A stretch of DNA of 64,000 bases from Acidithiobacillus acidisediminis. Lineage in GTDB: Bacteria > Pseudomonadota > Gammaproteobacteria > Acidithiobacillales > Acidithiobacillaceae. This document shows positions 1 through 9,585 of this stretch, in pieces. A program made the translations under genes and the position numbers. Positions within the stretch are counted from its first letter, which is position 1, and each line of letters starts with the position of its first letter. Location of the stretch: positions 862,001 to 926,000 of the forward strand of contig NZ_JALQCS010000001.1 in NCBI RefSeq assembly GCF_023277115.1. The letters run 5' to 3'. The notes under the pieces were generated by a model, which saw only the letters and a program-made list of their open reading frames with translations, made no database searches and was not told the origin of the DNA.

Positions 1-2468
1 ACATGCTGCATGAGGGCAAGATTGCCGAGATGCGCACTGGCGAAGGCAAGACCCTGGTGGCCACCCTGCCGGCCTATCTCAACGCCCTTTCTGGTCAGGG
101 GGTGCATGTGGTGACAGTCAACGACTATCTGGCCAGTCGCGATGCGGAATGGATGGGGCGGGTACACCGCTTTCTGGGGCTCTCGGTGGGAACCATCATT
201 GCCAATCTTTCCCCCGAAGAACGGCGGGCCGCCTACGCCGCCGACATCACCTATGGCACCAACAACGAGTTTGGCTTCGATTATCTGCGCGATAACATGG
301 CCTTTTCTCCGGCCGAGCGGGTGCAGCGCGGCCTGCATTACGCCATCATCGACGAAGTGGATTCCATTCTCATCGATGAGGCGCGTACACCCCTCATCAT
401 TAGTGGGCCTACTGAGGAAAATACCGATCTCTATCGCCGCGTCGATACGCTCATTCCGCAGTTTGTGGCGGAGGAAGACTTCAGCATCGACGAAAAGGCC
501 AAGCAGGTCCTGCTCACCGAGGAAGGAGTGGAGAAGGCCGAGCAGTTGATGATCGACAACGGCCTCCTGCGTGAGGGGAGCCTCTATGATGTGCAGAATG
601 TCAGCCTGGTCCACCACCTCAACCAGGGCTTACGCGCCCATCACATCTACAAGCGAGAGACGGATTACATCGTGCGCGATGGCGAGGTCTGCATTGTCGA
701 TGAGTTCACCGGACGGATGATGACCGGGCGGCGCTGGTCTGACGGCCTGCACCAGGCGGTGGAAGCCAAGGAAGGGGTGGAGATCCAGAACGAGAGCCAG
801 ACCCTTGCTTCGATCACCTTCCAGAATTATTTCCGGATGTACGAAAAACTCTCGGGAATGACCGGTACCGCCGACACCGAGGCCTTTGAACTAAATCAGA
901 TCTATGGGCTGGAAGTGGTCGTCATTCCCACCCATCGGCCCGTTCAGCGCCGCGATTTTGCGGATCAAATCTATCGCACGGCAGCGGAAAAATGGGATGC
1001 CATCATTGCCGACATTGCCGATTGTCAACAGCGCGGTCAGCCTGTTCTGGTGGGTACCACTTCCATTGAACACAATGAATACCTTTCGCATCGCTTGCAG
1101 CAGGAAAAGATCGCCCATTCCGTGCTCAATGCCAAGCAACATGAGCGGGAGGCGGAGATTATTGCCCAAGCGGGTGTGCCAGGCGCGGTGACCATTGCGA
1201 CCAACATGGCGGGTCGCGGCACCGACATCAAACTGGGTGGGAATGTCGAACACCAAATCGAGTTTCTCGAGGCCGATCCGAATCTTGCCGCTGAGGAAAA
1301 AGAAAGTCGCGCCCAGGCCCTGACGGATGGTTGGGCGGCACTACACGAGCAGGCCCTGGCCGCCGGCGGTCTGCACATCATTGGCACCGAGCGCCATGAG
1401 TCGCGCCGAGTAGACAACCAGCTGCGCGGTCGTTCCGGGCGTCAGGGCGACGTTGGCAGCAGTCGCTTTTACCTCTCCCTCGAGGATCCGCTGATGCGGA
1501 TTTTTGGTAGCGATCGCCTGGGTGGGCTGATGCAGAAACTGGGCATGAAGCCCGGTGAAGCCATCGAACATCCGTGGGTGAACAAATCCATCGAAAACGC
1601 CCAGCGCAAGGTCGAGGCACGCAATTTCGATATCCGTAAACAGCTCCTCGAATATGACGATGTCGCGAATGAGCAGCGCAAGATCATCTACGCCCAGCGC
1701 AACGCCTTCATGGACAGCGAAAATCTCCAAAACGAAGTGGAAAGCCTGCGGGAAGACGTTCTCGCGGCCCTGCTCGAGGATTATGCGCCCGCCGGAGTGA
1801 TGGAAGAGCAATGGGACCTCGAAGGTTTGGAAACCGCCTTGGAGCGGATCTTTGCCGAGAAATTTCCCGTGGGTGACTGGCTTGCCGCGGATCGCACGCT
1901 GAATCACGCGGGCCTGCAAGAGCGGATCCTGACGGATGTACACGCCCGCTGGCAAGAGCGAGAGGGCCTGATGGGCGAGGAGATGGCTCGCCACCTGGAA
2001 AAGAGCGTCACCTTGCAGGTGCTGGATAGCCAATGGAAAGACCACTTGGCCAGTATGGATCACCTGCGCGAAGGAATTCACCTGCGCGGCTATGCGCAGA
2101 AGAATCCCAAGCAGGAGTACAAACGGGAGTCTCTGACGCTCTTCAACGCCATGCTGGCACGGGTGCGTGAGGAAATCGTGAGTACCCTTGCCCATGTGCA
2201 GGTCAGCCCAGTATCAGAAACGGCGCCGGAACCCATCGACTGGAGCGCACTCTTCCCCAACCGCCCGAGCACCCAGGGTTTGGTGTTTCAACACCCCGAC
2301 CTCGCTGGCGGCTCGGCCCAGGACGAAGATCTCGACCTCCCCGCAGTGGCTGCGCTCGGTGCGGTTGCAGCCGCGCCTTTTCAGGCGCCGCACAAGGTGG
2401 GTCGCAACCAACCCTGCCCTTGCGGTTCCGGGAAAAAGTACAAACACTGTTGTGGTCGCCTCGACTGA
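1..2468 (+). CDS. secA: Protein translocase subunit SecA (5' end outside window)
   Basis: ATP-driven motor that pushes preproteins through SecYEG at the inner membrane. The reading frame is open at the left edge, so roughly the first 80-90 residues of the usual ~900 are missing; the visible 821 residues begin just before the Walker A segment (MRTGEGKT). Further landmarks are the DEAD-like [41 protein letters not shown] and [10 protein letters not shown] of the second nucleotide-binding fold, and a C-terminal SEC-C zinc motif ([13 protein letters not shown]) that binds SecB. argJ follows after 9 bases on the same strand. Identity is certain; only the start is unknown. Confidence 0.97.
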   Translation, partial: MLHEGKIAEMRTGEGKTLVATLPAYLNALSGQGVHVVTVNDYLASRDAEWMGRVHRFLGLSVGTIIANLSPEERRAAYAADITYGTNNEFGFDYLRDNMAFSPAERVQRGLHYAIIDEVDSILIDEARTPLIISGPTEENTDLYRRVDTLIPQFVAEEDFSIDEKAKQVLLTEEGVEKAEQLMIDNGLLREGSLYDVQNVSLVHHLNQGLRAHHIYKRETDYIVRDGEVCIVDEFTGRMMTGRRWSDGLHQAVEAKEGVEIQNESQTLASITFQNYFRMYEKLSGMTGTADTEAFELNQIYGLEVVVIPTHRPVQRRDFADQIYRTAAEKWDAIIADIADCQQRGQPVLVGTTSIEHNEYLSHRLQQEKIAHSVLNAKQHEREAEIIAQAGVPGAVTIATNMAGRGTDIKLGGNVEHQIEFLEADPNLAAEEKESRAQALTDGWAALHEQALAAGGLHIIGTERHESRRVDNQLRGRSGRQGDVGSSRFYLSLEDPLMRIFGSDRLGGLMQKLGMKPGEAIEHPWVNKSIENAQRKVEARNFDIRKQLLEYDDVANEQRKIIYAQRNAFMDSENLQNEVESLREDVLAALLEDYAPAGVMEEQWDLEGLETALERIFAEKFPVGDWLAADRTLNHAGLQERILTDVHARWQEREGLMGEEMARHLEKSVTLQVLDSQWKDHLASMDHLREGIHLRGYAQKNPKQEYKRESLTLFNAMLARVREEIVSTLAHVQVSPVSETAPEPIDWSALFPNRPSTQGLVFQHPDLAGGSAQDEDLDLPAVAALGAVAAAPFQAPHKVGRNQPCPCGSGKKYKHCCGRLD

Positions 2469-2477
2469 GAAATTGCC

Positions 2478-3695
2478 ATGCCTGTTGCCCTCAATCCCCC
2501 CAGTGTGCTTTTGCCAGTTTCCGGTGTGCGGATTGCCGTTGCCGAGGCGCAGATCCGCTACGCGGGACGGCGTGATCTGACCTTGCTGGAGCTGGCGCCT
2601 GGCACCCAGGTGGCTGGCGTCTTTACCCGCAATCGTTTTCGTGCCGCCCCCGTGCTGGTGGCCGAGGCCCATCTAGCGGCGCGGCAGGGCATTCGCGCCT
2701 TGGTGATCAATACCGGCAATGCCAATGCGGGCACCGGCAGCGTCGGTCAGCGGGCCGCAGAGGACAGCTGCCGGGTGGTGGCCGCAGCCCTCGGCTGTGC
2801 GCCGGAGCAGGTCCTGCCTTTCTCTACGGGGGTGATCGGCGAGCCGGTAGATCTCGCTGGCAAGATTGCCGCGGTTTTGCCCCAGTGCCAAGACAATTTG
2901 AGCGAGGATCAGTGGCTGGCGGCGGCAGAGGCCATCCGCACCACCGACACCGTCGCCAAGGGCGCATCGCGACAGGTACAGGTGGCGGGGCAGACCGTGA
3001 CGGTGACGGGCATTGCCAAGGGCTCGGGCATGATTCGCCCGGATATGGCGACCATGCTGGCCTACATCGCCACCGATGCGGCCCTTGCGCCAGAGGCCTT
3101 GCCGCCGATCCTGGAACAGGCGGTGAACCGTTCCTTCAATCGCATTACCGTCGATGGGGACATGTCCACCAATGATGCCTGCATCCTCATGGCGACGGGG
3201 GCGGCGGGGAATCCGCCCCTGAGTCTGGCTCAGGCTGGAGCCCTGGCGGACGCCATCACCGCGGTGGCGCAGGAGCTGGCCCAGGCCATCGTGCGCGACG
3301 GGGAAGGGGCGACCAAGTTCATCCCAATCCGGGTCAGTGGCGGGCGCAGTCCCGAGGAATGCCTGCAGGTGGCCTATCGTATGGCCCACAGCCCCCTCAT
3401 CAAGACCGCGTTCTTTGCCTCGGACCCCAACTGGGGGCGTCTGCTGGCGGCCATTGGCTCCGCTGGGGTGGCCGACCTGGAGGTAGATCGGATTCAGGTC
3501 TGGCTGGACCAGGTGCAGATCGTCCGTGATGGCGCCCGCGACCCGGAGTATACCGAGGCAGCGGGGCAGACGGTGATGGCGCGTTCAGAGATTCCGATTC
3601 ATGTAGACCTTGGCCGGGGCACGGCGGAAGAACAGATCTGGACCTGTGATCTCTCCTATGATTACGTGCGTATCAACGCCGATTATCGGAGCTGA
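2478..3695 (+). CDS. argJ: Bifunctional glutamate N-acetyltransferase / amino-acid acetyltransferase ArgJ
   Basis: Transfers acetyl from N-acetylornithine to glutamate (and can acetylate glutamate from acetyl-CoA) in the cyclic arginine pathway. The 405-residue length is typical. The self-cleavage site is visible as GMIRPDMATMLAY, with Thr192 the expected nucleophile that splits the precursor into alpha and beta chains. The C-terminal end (SYDYVRINADYRS) is the usual family ending. It lies between secA and a Nudix gene with 3-9 base gaps, suggesting co-transcription. argB is elsewhere in the window (36.3 kb). Confidence 0.96.
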   Translation: MPVALNPPSVLLPVSGVRIAVAEAQIRYAGRRDLTLLELAPGTQVAGVFTRNRFRAAPVLVAEAHLAARQGIRALVINTGNANAGTGSVGQRAAEDSCRVVAAALGCAPEQVLPFSTGVIGEPVDLAGKIAAVLPQCQDNLSEDQWLAAAEAIRTTDTVAKGASRQVQVAGQTVTVTGIAKGSGMIRPDMATMLAYIATDAALAPEALPPILEQAVNRSFNRITVDGDMSTNDACILMATGAAGNPPLSLAQAGALADAITAVAQELAQAIVRDGEGATKFIPIRVSGGRSPEECLQVAYRMAHSPLIKTAFFASDPNWGRLLAAIGSAGVADLEVDRIQVWLDQVQIVRDGARDPEYTEAAGQTVMARSEIPIHVDLGRGTAEEQIWTCDLSYDYVRINADYRS

Positions 3696-3698
3696 GTC

Positions 3699-4697
3699 AT
3701 GGCGGTAGTCCCGGTGGCGACGGGGGTGTTGCAGCGCGCCGATGGCCGGGTGCTGGTTTCGCTGCGGCCCGAGGGCAAGCCCTGGCCCGGCTACTGGGAG
3801 TTTCCTGGGGGTAAGATCGAGCCGGGGGAGGCCCCGGAGGCGGCCCTGGCGCGGGAGCTGGAAGAAGAGATTGGCATTCGCGTGCGGCAGGCCGAGCCCT
3901 TCCTGCGCCGCGATCACCCCTACCCCGAGCGCACCGTCGCCCTGCATTTTTTTCGGGTAACGGCCTGGGATGAAGAACCCTACGGGCGCGAGGGGCAACA
4001 GATCCGCTGGGTGCAGCCCTGGGAAATTGCCGCCCTGGATTGTCTGGCGCCCAATTTACCCGTGGTGGCGAAGTTATTGACGGAGATGCTACCGCAGCCG
4101 CCCCTCTGGCTCATCGCCGACCCGGCGCGGGTGGCGCCGGAGCGGTTTCTCCCGGCCCTGAGGGCCGCCATCGACGGGGGTTTGCGCGCTGTGGTCTTGC
4201 GCATCAAGGAAGCCATGGCGCCAGAATTGGCGGCTGCCTTGCCAATCTTCTTACAGCAGGTGCAAGACCAGGGCGTGCAGGTCTTTCTCAACCATCCAGA
4301 GCCCTTACCCGAATGGCCCTGCACGGGGCTGCACTGGACCGAGGCCCGCATGCAAGGCGCGTCCCAAGCGCCGGGGCGGGCCTTTGGCGTCTCCTGCCAT
4401 TCCCCAGCCTGCCTGGAGCGCGCTGCCCAGCTCGGGGCGCGCTATGCCTTGCTCTCGCCCCTTTTTGCCACCCAGACCCATCCCGATGCCGCGGCCCTGG
4501 GGCCGGAGCGCTTTGCCGAATGGGTGGCTCCCGCCGCCCTGCCGGTACTCGCCCTGGGTGGGTTAACGCCGGAGCGGGTAGCCGTGGCGCGAGCGGCGGG
4601 TGCGCAGGGGGTGGCGGTCCTGTCCGGAATCCTGGAGGCCGCAGACCCGGCCCATGCCACCCAAGCCTTTCTTTCTGCCTGGGAATCCCATGCCTGA
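3699..4697 (+). CDS. Nudix hydrolase fused to a thiamine-phosphate-synthase-like (TenI) domain
   Basis: A 332-residue two-domain protein. The N-terminal half is MutT-like: the Nudix box spans residues 38-60 (G-x5-E-x7-REUxEExGU, seen as GGKIEPGEAPEAA then RELEEEIGI), fitting an 8-oxo-dGTP sanitising pyrophosphohydrolase. The C-terminal ~190 residues form a TIM-barrel-like segment similar to ThiE/TenI (FGVSCHS, YALLSPLF, LALGGLTPERV). This fusion is known in several proteobacteria next to secA or argJ, where the second domain's activity is unclear. The next gene starts inside its 3' end (8-base overlap). Confidence 0.88.
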   Translation: MAVVPVATGVLQRADGRVLVSLRPEGKPWPGYWEFPGGKIEPGEAPEAALARELEEEIGIRVRQAEPFLRRDHPYPERTVALHFFRVTAWDEEPYGREGQQIRWVQPWEIAALDCLAPNLPVVAKLLTEMLPQPPLWLIADPARVAPERFLPALRAAIDGGLRAVVLRIKEAMAPELAAALPIFLQQVQDQGVQVFLNHPEPLPEWPCTGLHWTEARMQGASQAPGRAFGVSCHSPACLERAAQLGARYALLSPLFATQTHPDAAALGPERFAEWVAPAALPVLALGGLTPERVAVARAAGAQGVAVLSGILEAADPAHATQAFLSAWESHA

Positions 4698-5646
4698 ACT
4701 CTCCGTCGTGATCCCCCTGTACAACGAAATCGACAACGTCACCCCCCTGGTGGAAGCGCTGCGCGCGGCCCTGGGGGATGCCGATGCCGAGGTCATCATC
4801 GTCGATGACGGTAGCCGCGATGGCAGTGCCGCGGCCCTGGACCGGGCGGCGGTAGACTGGGCGCCGACCCTGAAGGTCCTGCACCTACAGCGGAATTTTG
4901 GGCAGACGGCGGCCATGCAGGCGGGCATCGATGCCGCCCGGGGGGAGGTGATCGTGACCCTGGACGCCGACTTACAGAACGATCCCCTGGACATCCTGCC
5001 CCTGGCAGAGCGTCTGCAGAAAGAGCGTTTGGATGTGGTCGCGGGCTGGCGCAAGAATCGTCAGGACGGATTGTTCTTGCGTAAGATCCCATCGCGCATT
5101 GCCAACCGCCTCATCCGGCGTCTGACGGGGGTGCGCCTGCATGACTACGGCTGTACCCTCAAGGCCTATCGCGCCTCGGTGCTGCAGAGTGTGCGCCTCT
5201 ATGGCGAAATGCACCGCTTCATCCCGGCCTGGCTGTCCACCCTGACCTACACCGACCGCATTGTCGAGGTGCCGGTCCGCCATCACCCGCGCCGCGCCGG
5301 CAAGAGCAAATACGGCATTTCGCGCACCTTTCGGGTGCTGGTCGACCTGCTCTTCGTCAAGTTCTTTCTCGGCTACAGTCAGCGGCCCATGCATTTTTTT
5401 GGCGTCATCGGGCTCTTTTCCCTGTTTGTGGGCTCAGGAATGTTGGTGTATCTCTTTATCGACAAGTTCGTCGAGGGTGCGGCAATTTCCGGGCGGCCCA
5501 TGCTCATCGCGGGGGTCCTGTTTTTCCTGGCCGGCCTGCAGTTTCTCAATACCGGGATCGTGGGCGAGATGCTCTCCCGCATCTATTTCGAGGCCCAGGG
5601 CAAGACCACCTACGTCATCCGCCGGGGAGTGAATCTGGAACCGTGA
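4690..5646 (+). CDS. Family 2 glycosyltransferase, polyprenyl-phosphate type (DPM1/ArnC-like)
   Basis: Predicted to transfer a sugar from a nucleotide donor to a polyprenyl phosphate carrier at the inner membrane. The N-terminal GT-A fold shows VVIPLYNE, VDDGSRDGS (Asp39-Asp40) and TLDADLQNDP. The C-terminus carries two membrane segments (around MHFFGVIGLFSLF and LIAGVLFFLAGLQF), as in ArnC, GtrB and dolichol-phosphate mannosyltransferase relatives. I chose the ATG at 4690 (318 residues) because MPELSVVIPLYNE is the family start; the frame is open 30 codons further up. It sits in a tight run with a deacetylase and a GT4 gene, suggesting one surface-glycan pathway. Confidence 0.85.
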   Translation: MPELSVVIPLYNEIDNVTPLVEALRAALGDADAEVIIVDDGSRDGSAAALDRAAVDWAPTLKVLHLQRNFGQTAAMQAGIDAARGEVIVTLDADLQNDPLDILPLAERLQKERLDVVAGWRKNRQDGLFLRKIPSRIANRLIRRLTGVRLHDYGCTLKAYRASVLQSVRLYGEMHRFIPAWLSTLTYTDRIVEVPVRHHPRRAGKSKYGISRTFRVLVDLLFVKFFLGYSQRPMHFFGVIGLFSLFVGSGMLVYLFIDKFVEGAAISGRPMLIAGVLFFLAGLQFLNTGIVGEMLSRIYFEAQGKTTYVIRRGVNLEP

Positions 5647-6365
5647 TGGCGCGGCCCATCCCCATCCTCATGTATCACAACATCGCCCGGGCACCCCGGG
5701 GGGTAAAGCTGCGTGGGCTCTACGTGAGCCCGGGGCGATTTGCGCGCCAGATGCAGCTCTTGCGTCGCCTGGGCTATCAGGGCCTCTCCCTGACCCGGGC
5801 CCTGCCCTGGCTGCGCGGCGAGCGGGACGGTAAGGTCGCCGTGATTACTTTTGATGACGGCTATGTGGATAACCTGGAACATGCCCTACCGGTGCTGCAG
5901 TCCGTGGGATTCGGCGCTACCTGCTATGTGGTGAGTGGTCAGATCGGACAATACAACGCCTGGGATGCCGAGGCCTTGGGGGTGCGCAAGCCCCTGATGG
6001 ATGTGGTGGCGCTGCGGGCGTGGCAGGAGGGGGGGATGGAGATCGGCGCCCATACCCGGAGTCATCCCCACCTGCCCCAGCTGCCGGCGGAGAAGCTGGA
6101 GGCCGAGATCCGTGGTAGCCGGGAGGACTTGGAGGATCTGCTCGGCAGCCCGGTGGAGCAATTCTGCTATCCCTATGGTGAGGCAGGTGCACGGGAGATC
6201 GCTGTGGCGCAGGCCGCTGGCTTTGTCAGCGCCGTGAGCACCAGGCGGGGGCGGGCGCGGCCTGGCGAGCCCCTCTGGTCCCTGCCGCGGGTGAGTGTGG
6301 GCGGGCATCATGCCCCCCACGTCTTTCCCCTGCAGCTCCTCACCCGTCACGAGGACCGTCATTGA
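5643..6365 (+). CDS. Polysaccharide deacetylase (NodB-type carbohydrate esterase 4)
   Basis: 240 residues with a NodB homology domain: ILMYHN near the start, the catalytic/metal motif TFDDGY (Asp71-Asp72), and the metal histidines in HTRSHPHL (His137, His141). This is expected to remove N-acetyl groups from a glycan or lipid-linked sugar. It most resembles IcaB/PgaB-like deacetylases rather than ArnD. No signal peptide is evident, so cytoplasmic or membrane-associated action is possible. The GTG at 5643 overlaps the previous stop as GTGA; an ATG follows directly at 5646 and may be the true start. Confidence 0.85.
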   Translation: MMARPIPILMYHNIARAPRGVKLRGLYVSPGRFARQMQLLRRLGYQGLSLTRALPWLRGERDGKVAVITFDDGYVDNLEHALPVLQSVGFGATCYVVSGQIGQYNAWDAEALGVRKPLMDVVALRAWQEGGMEIGAHTRSHPHLPQLPAEKLEAEIRGSREDLEDLLGSPVEQFCYPYGEAGAREIAVAQAAGFVSAVSTRRGRARPGEPLWSLPRVSVGGHHAPHVFPLQLLTRHEDRH

Positions 6366-7453
6366 GCCCTGCGCCGCGCCTGCTCTGGGTGGGCACCAAT
6401 CCCGGCGGTGGCGGTACCGAGACCCACATGATCACCCTCTGCCGTGCCCTCGCCGATGCCGGGGTGGAGATGCATGCGCTGGTGCATCCCCAGGGTCAAA
6501 TCGCCCAGGCCCTGCGTGGCTCAGCGGTACAGCTGCATTACGGTCGCTTTCGTAACAGCGCGGATCCCGATGGCGTGGCTGCCCTGTGGCGCGCCCTGAG
6601 ACAGGTTCGTCCTCAGTGGGTGATTGGCAGCTTCAGTAAGGAATACTGGCCCCTGGCACTATTGAGTCGTGCCGCAGGCGTGCCTCTGCTCCTGTTTCGG
6701 CACATGGATCTGCGTCTGCGCCCGAGTACCCGTTGGCTCTTGTCCCACTGGCCCTTGCGCCTGGTGGCGATTTCGACCTATCTGCGCGAGCGGCTCGTGG
6801 CCCAAGGGCTTCCGCAGGCGCGGGTGGAGCTGCTCCCGAACCCGCTGATCTTGGCGGAGTTCACCCGCAACGAGGCGGCGCGGCGACAGTTGCGTGCCGG
6901 CCTAGGGCTGGACGAGGGGGATTTTGTGCTGGGCTTTGTCGGGGCTTGGCATCGCGGCAAGGGCGTCTTTGTCCTTGCCGATGCCCTGGACGCCGCTCAT
7001 GCCGTCGATCCGCGGGTACACGGCCTGTGGTTGGGGGGGGGTGCCCAGGAAGCCGAGCTGCGCGAACGTCTGGCCGGTCGGCCGGGACATCACCTGATGG
7101 GCTGGCAGCAGCCGGTCACTCCCTGGTACAGCGCCATGGATGCCCTGGCCCTGCCGTCCATCGAGCCCGATACCTTTGGTCGCGTCTGCCTGGAGGCTCA
7201 GGCCTGCGGCACTCCCGTCCTGGGTGCCGCCATGGGGGGGATTCCCGAGAGCTTCGTCCCGGGGCAGACTGGGCTCTTGCTGCCTCCGGGCGATATCACG
7301 GCGTGGCGTGACGCCATCCTCCTTCTAGCCATGGATACCACCGAATCTCTGCGCCTAGGCGCCGGTGGCTCGCTATTTGCCCAATCCTTTGCCGCAGAGC
7401 GGATTGCCCACGCCCTTCTGCGATCCCTTGATGCCGAGCCACCACCAGTGTAA
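6362..7453 (+). CDS. Family 4 glycosyltransferase
   Basis: 363-residue GT-B-fold retaining glycosyltransferase. The N-terminal glycine-rich loop (GTNPGGGGTETHM) and the C-terminal donor-binding segment with the family E-x7-E pattern (PSIEPDTFGRVCLEAQACG) are visible. Likely extends a surface glycan made by this cluster. The start is a TTG overlapping the stop of the deacetylase (TTGA); no closer ATG precedes the conserved N-terminal loop. It is the last gene of the secA-side run, and the accessory segment begins right after it. Confidence 0.85.
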   Translation: MSPAPRLLWVGTNPGGGGTETHMITLCRALADAGVEMHALVHPQGQIAQALRGSAVQLHYGRFRNSADPDGVAALWRALRQVRPQWVIGSFSKEYWPLALLSRAAGVPLLLFRHMDLRLRPSTRWLLSHWPLRLVAISTYLRERLVAQGLPQARVELLPNPLILAEFTRNEAARRQLRAGLGLDEGDFVLGFVGAWHRGKGVFVLADALDAAHAVDPRVHGLWLGGGAQEAELRERLAGRPGHHLMGWQQPVTPWYSAMDALALPSIEPDTFGRVCLEAQACGTPVLGAAMGGIPESFVPGQTGLLLPPGDITAWRDAILLLAMDTTESLRLGAGGSLFAQSFAAERIAHALLRSLDAEPPPV

Positions 7454-7570
7454 ACATTGCTAGCGGCGTGCGGTCGTCAGCGTCGGTCAATCAAGCGCCT
7501 AACACAAAGGATAAGCACACCATGGTACAGAACGACGCCGCTCTGGTGCTGGGAAAGTGGGGATGCCATT

Positions 7571-7675
7571 CTAGACAATGCCAACGGCTCTACATTTCAG
7601 GAAATCGGTAATGGCCTGCTACCTAAACTCATCTCCGGCGAGCTGCGCATTGCAGATGCCAGAGCAATTTCTGGA
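7571..7675 (+). pseudogene. Remnant of a type I restriction specificity subunit (hsdS) with an internal deletion
   Basis: Two short HsdS hallmarks are joined directly in one frame: [11 protein letters not shown], which normally lies in the second target-recognition domain, and [15 protein letters not shown], which is the extreme C-terminus of HsdS proteins. In intact proteins these are separated by roughly a hundred residues, so the sequence between them has been lost. The piece is in frame with the downstream ATPase gene but has no start of its own. About 50 bases upstream a good AAGGA site precedes an ATG at 7521 that opens only a 29-codon frame. It marks the left side of an island that once held a type I R-M system. 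Confidence 0.6.
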
Positions 7676-7684
7676 GCAATTTTG

Positions 7685-8890
7685 ATGACCGCAGTTGCCC
7701 AACCACCGCGCATTGAACGCCTACAAGTCAGAAATTACCGCGCGCTGAAGGATGTCACGCTGGAGAAGATGACTCCGCTCAACGTGCTACTCGGACCGAA
7801 CGGTAGTGGTAAGTCAACGGTGTTCGATGTATTCGCCTTTTTGGCCGAGTGCTTCACCGATGGCCTGCGAAAGGCCTGGGATCGCCGGGGGCGTTTCAAG
7901 GAACTGCGCAGCCGGGATCAGGATGGACCGATCGTGATAGAGCTTCAGTATCGCGAGAAGCCCAGAACGCCTTTGATCACCTATCACTTGGAGATTGAGG
8001 AGAAGGCCAGGGGCCCGGTGGTGGCACGGGAGTTCCTGCGTTGGAAGCGTGGCCATCCGGCAGCGCCGTTTCATTTTCTTGACTATCAGTACGGCACGGG
8101 TAGAGTCATAACCGGAGATGCGCCGGAATCGACCGACACGCGTATCGAAAAACCGCTTTCTGGACCGGATGTGCTCGCTGTCAGCACTCTGGGCACGTTG
8201 GCAGAAAATCCGCGCGTCATCGCGCTACGCAACTTCATTACCGGTTGGCATCTATCTTACCTGTCGGCAGATGCCGCCCGCGGTAATCCGGAGGCCGGCG
8301 GGGAGGAGCGGCTCTCGCCTACGGGCGACAATCTGCCGAACGTTATCCAATATTTGCGGGAACAGCACCCCGAGCGACTCGAGCAGATCTTCGCAACCCT
8401 GCGCCGGCGCATTCCCCGCATCGAGCGGGTGCAGGCCGAAGTGCTACAGGATAGCCGCTTGCTGTTGCTGGTGAAGGATGCGCCATTCTCTACGCCGGTG
8501 CTGGCACGTTTCGCCTCTGACGGTACGCTTAAGTTGCTGTCCTATCTGTCCGTGCTTTACGATCCTGCTCCGCCGCAATTGGTTGGCATCGAGGAGCCGG
8601 AGAACTATCTGCATCCTCGCCTATTGCCGGAACTGGCTGAGGAATGCCAGCAGGCGGCGGACCGCACCCAGTTGATCGTCACCACGCACTCGCCTTTCTT
8701 CATCAATCCGCTGCGCCTGGAGGAGGTGCGTGTGCTCTACCGGGGTGCTGACGGGTACACCAGAGTGCGGCGGGTTGCCGATATGCCCGGCATTGCCGAC
8801 TTTCTCAAGGAGGGCGCAACGCTGGGTGAGCTTTGGATGGAAGGCCATTTTGATGTGGGTGATCCCCTGGTGATGGGAAACGCCGAATGA
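7685..8890 (+). CDS. AAA (OLD/SMC-like) ATPase of a two-gene putative defence module
   Basis: 401-residue P-loop ATPase of the AAA15/AAA21 (COG4637-like) type. It has [16 protein letters not shown], Walker [10 protein letters not shown] (residues 37-45), a signature-like [13 protein letters not shown], Walker B plus catalytic glutamate [12 protein letters not shown], and a switch histidine TTHSPFF. There is no nuclease domain in this protein; the next gene, overlapping it as ATGA, supplies a TOPRIM-like fold. The ATG at 7685 was chosen because the conserved domain starts there; the frame runs further upstream only because of the hsdS scar. Family knowledge: paired ATPase/TOPRIM genes (OLD class 2, PARIS, Gabija) are anti-phage systems. 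Its own function here is inferred. Confidence 0.82.
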   Translation: MTAVAQPPRIERLQVRNYRALKDVTLEKMTPLNVLLGPNGSGKSTVFDVFAFLAECFTDGLRKAWDRRGRFKELRSRDQDGPIVIELQYREKPRTPLITYHLEIEEKARGPVVAREFLRWKRGHPAAPFHFLDYQYGTGRVITGDAPESTDTRIEKPLSGPDVLAVSTLGTLAENPRVIALRNFITGWHLSYLSADAARGNPEAGGEERLSPTGDNLPNVIQYLREQHPERLEQIFATLRRRIPRIERVQAEVLQDSRLLLLVKDAPFSTPVLARFASDGTLKLLSYLSVLYDPAPPQLVGIEEPENYLHPRLLPELAEECQQAADRTQLIVTTHSPFFINPLRLEEVRVLYRGADGYTRVRRVADMPGIADFLKEGATLGELWMEGHFDVGDPLVMGNAE

Positions 8891-9585
8891 TGCGGATAGA
8901 ATTCTTGGTTGAGGAGCAGTCCGCCGAAGAGGCGTTGAAGCACTTGCTACCGCGATTGATAGATGGGCGCGCTCAGTGGAAGCTCATTAACCTGAGCAGC
9001 AAATACAAGCTGCTCAAGGTGCTTCCGCAACGGCTGGCCGCTTACCGGAGGTGCATTGACCAGAGCGAAGATTTGCGGATAGTCGTGCTGGTAGATCGTG
9101 ACCTAGATGACTGCATAGCGCTTAAACGTCAGATGGAAGATACAGCAAAGAGCGTCGGGTTGAGCACTAAATCGGTGCCCGGCCCGGATGGCCGGTTTCT
9201 CGTGGTCAATCGCATCGTCATTGAAGAACTGGAATCCTGGTTTATCGGTGACCCGGTGGCATTGCGTAAGGCATTCACCGGTTTGCCTTCAATGGATCCG
9301 ACAAAAGGCATTTTCCGTAATCCCGACAATGGTGGTTCCTGGGAGGCCTTGCATCGCTTTCTCAAGAGGCATGGCATCTACAAAAGCAGCTATCCCAAAA
9401 TTGACGCTGCTCGGCGAATAGCGCCGCACTTGGGTCTTCAGTCCAACCGCTCGCGCAGTTTCCAGGTATTTCTCGATGGGGTGGAATCCTTACTGACACA
9501 ACCCGCATCCCCGTCAACCTCGAGTTGCTTACCCGAGCGTTCCCAGAAAGGTAGCACCCCAGCCACCAGCAAAAAGGAGGGGTAA
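8887..9585 (+). CDS. DUF4276-family TOPRIM-like protein, partner of the ATPase
   Basis: 232 residues in total, with family similarity ending near residue 204. The acidic pattern of a TOPRIM fold is visible: [10 protein letters not shown] near the start, [12 protein letters not shown] (Asp70, Asp72), and [11 protein letters not shown] (Glu114, Glu116). DUF4276 proteins regularly accompany AAA ATPases of this type and are presumed nucleases or nuclease-like effectors. Translation is coupled to the ATPase by an ATGA overlap. The last ~28 residues ([14 protein letters not shown] onward) are low-complexity and are the antisense of the neighbouring chrA relic, so the native stop was probably lost at the junction near 9500. 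Confidence 0.75.
   Translation: MMRIEFLVEEQSAEEALKHLLPRLIDGRAQWKLINLSSKYKLLKVLPQRLAAYRRCIDQSEDLRIVVLVDRDLDDCIALKRQMEDTAKSVGLSTKSVPGPDGRFLVVNRIVIEELESWFIGDPVALRKAFTGLPSMDPTKGIFRNPDNGGSWEALHRFLKRHGIYKSSYPKIDAARRIAPHLGLQSNRSRSFQVFLDGVESLLTQPASPSTSSCLPERSQKGSTPATSKKEG

Noticed and set aside
1341-2195. 284-codon minus-strand frame opposite secA
   Set aside because: Entirely within a certain secA coding region, with no family resemblance.
5643-6365. Assignment of the deacetylase, GT2 and the distant GT39 as an Arn (L-Ara4N) pathway
   Set aside because: The deacetylase resembles IcaB/PgaB-type enzymes rather than ArnD, and arnA/arnB are absent; shared folds alone are not enough.
7457-7684. N-terminal extension of the ATPase to 477 residues
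   Set aside because: The extra part is HsdS-derived and not ATPase-like; a clear ATG at 7685 starts the conserved domain.
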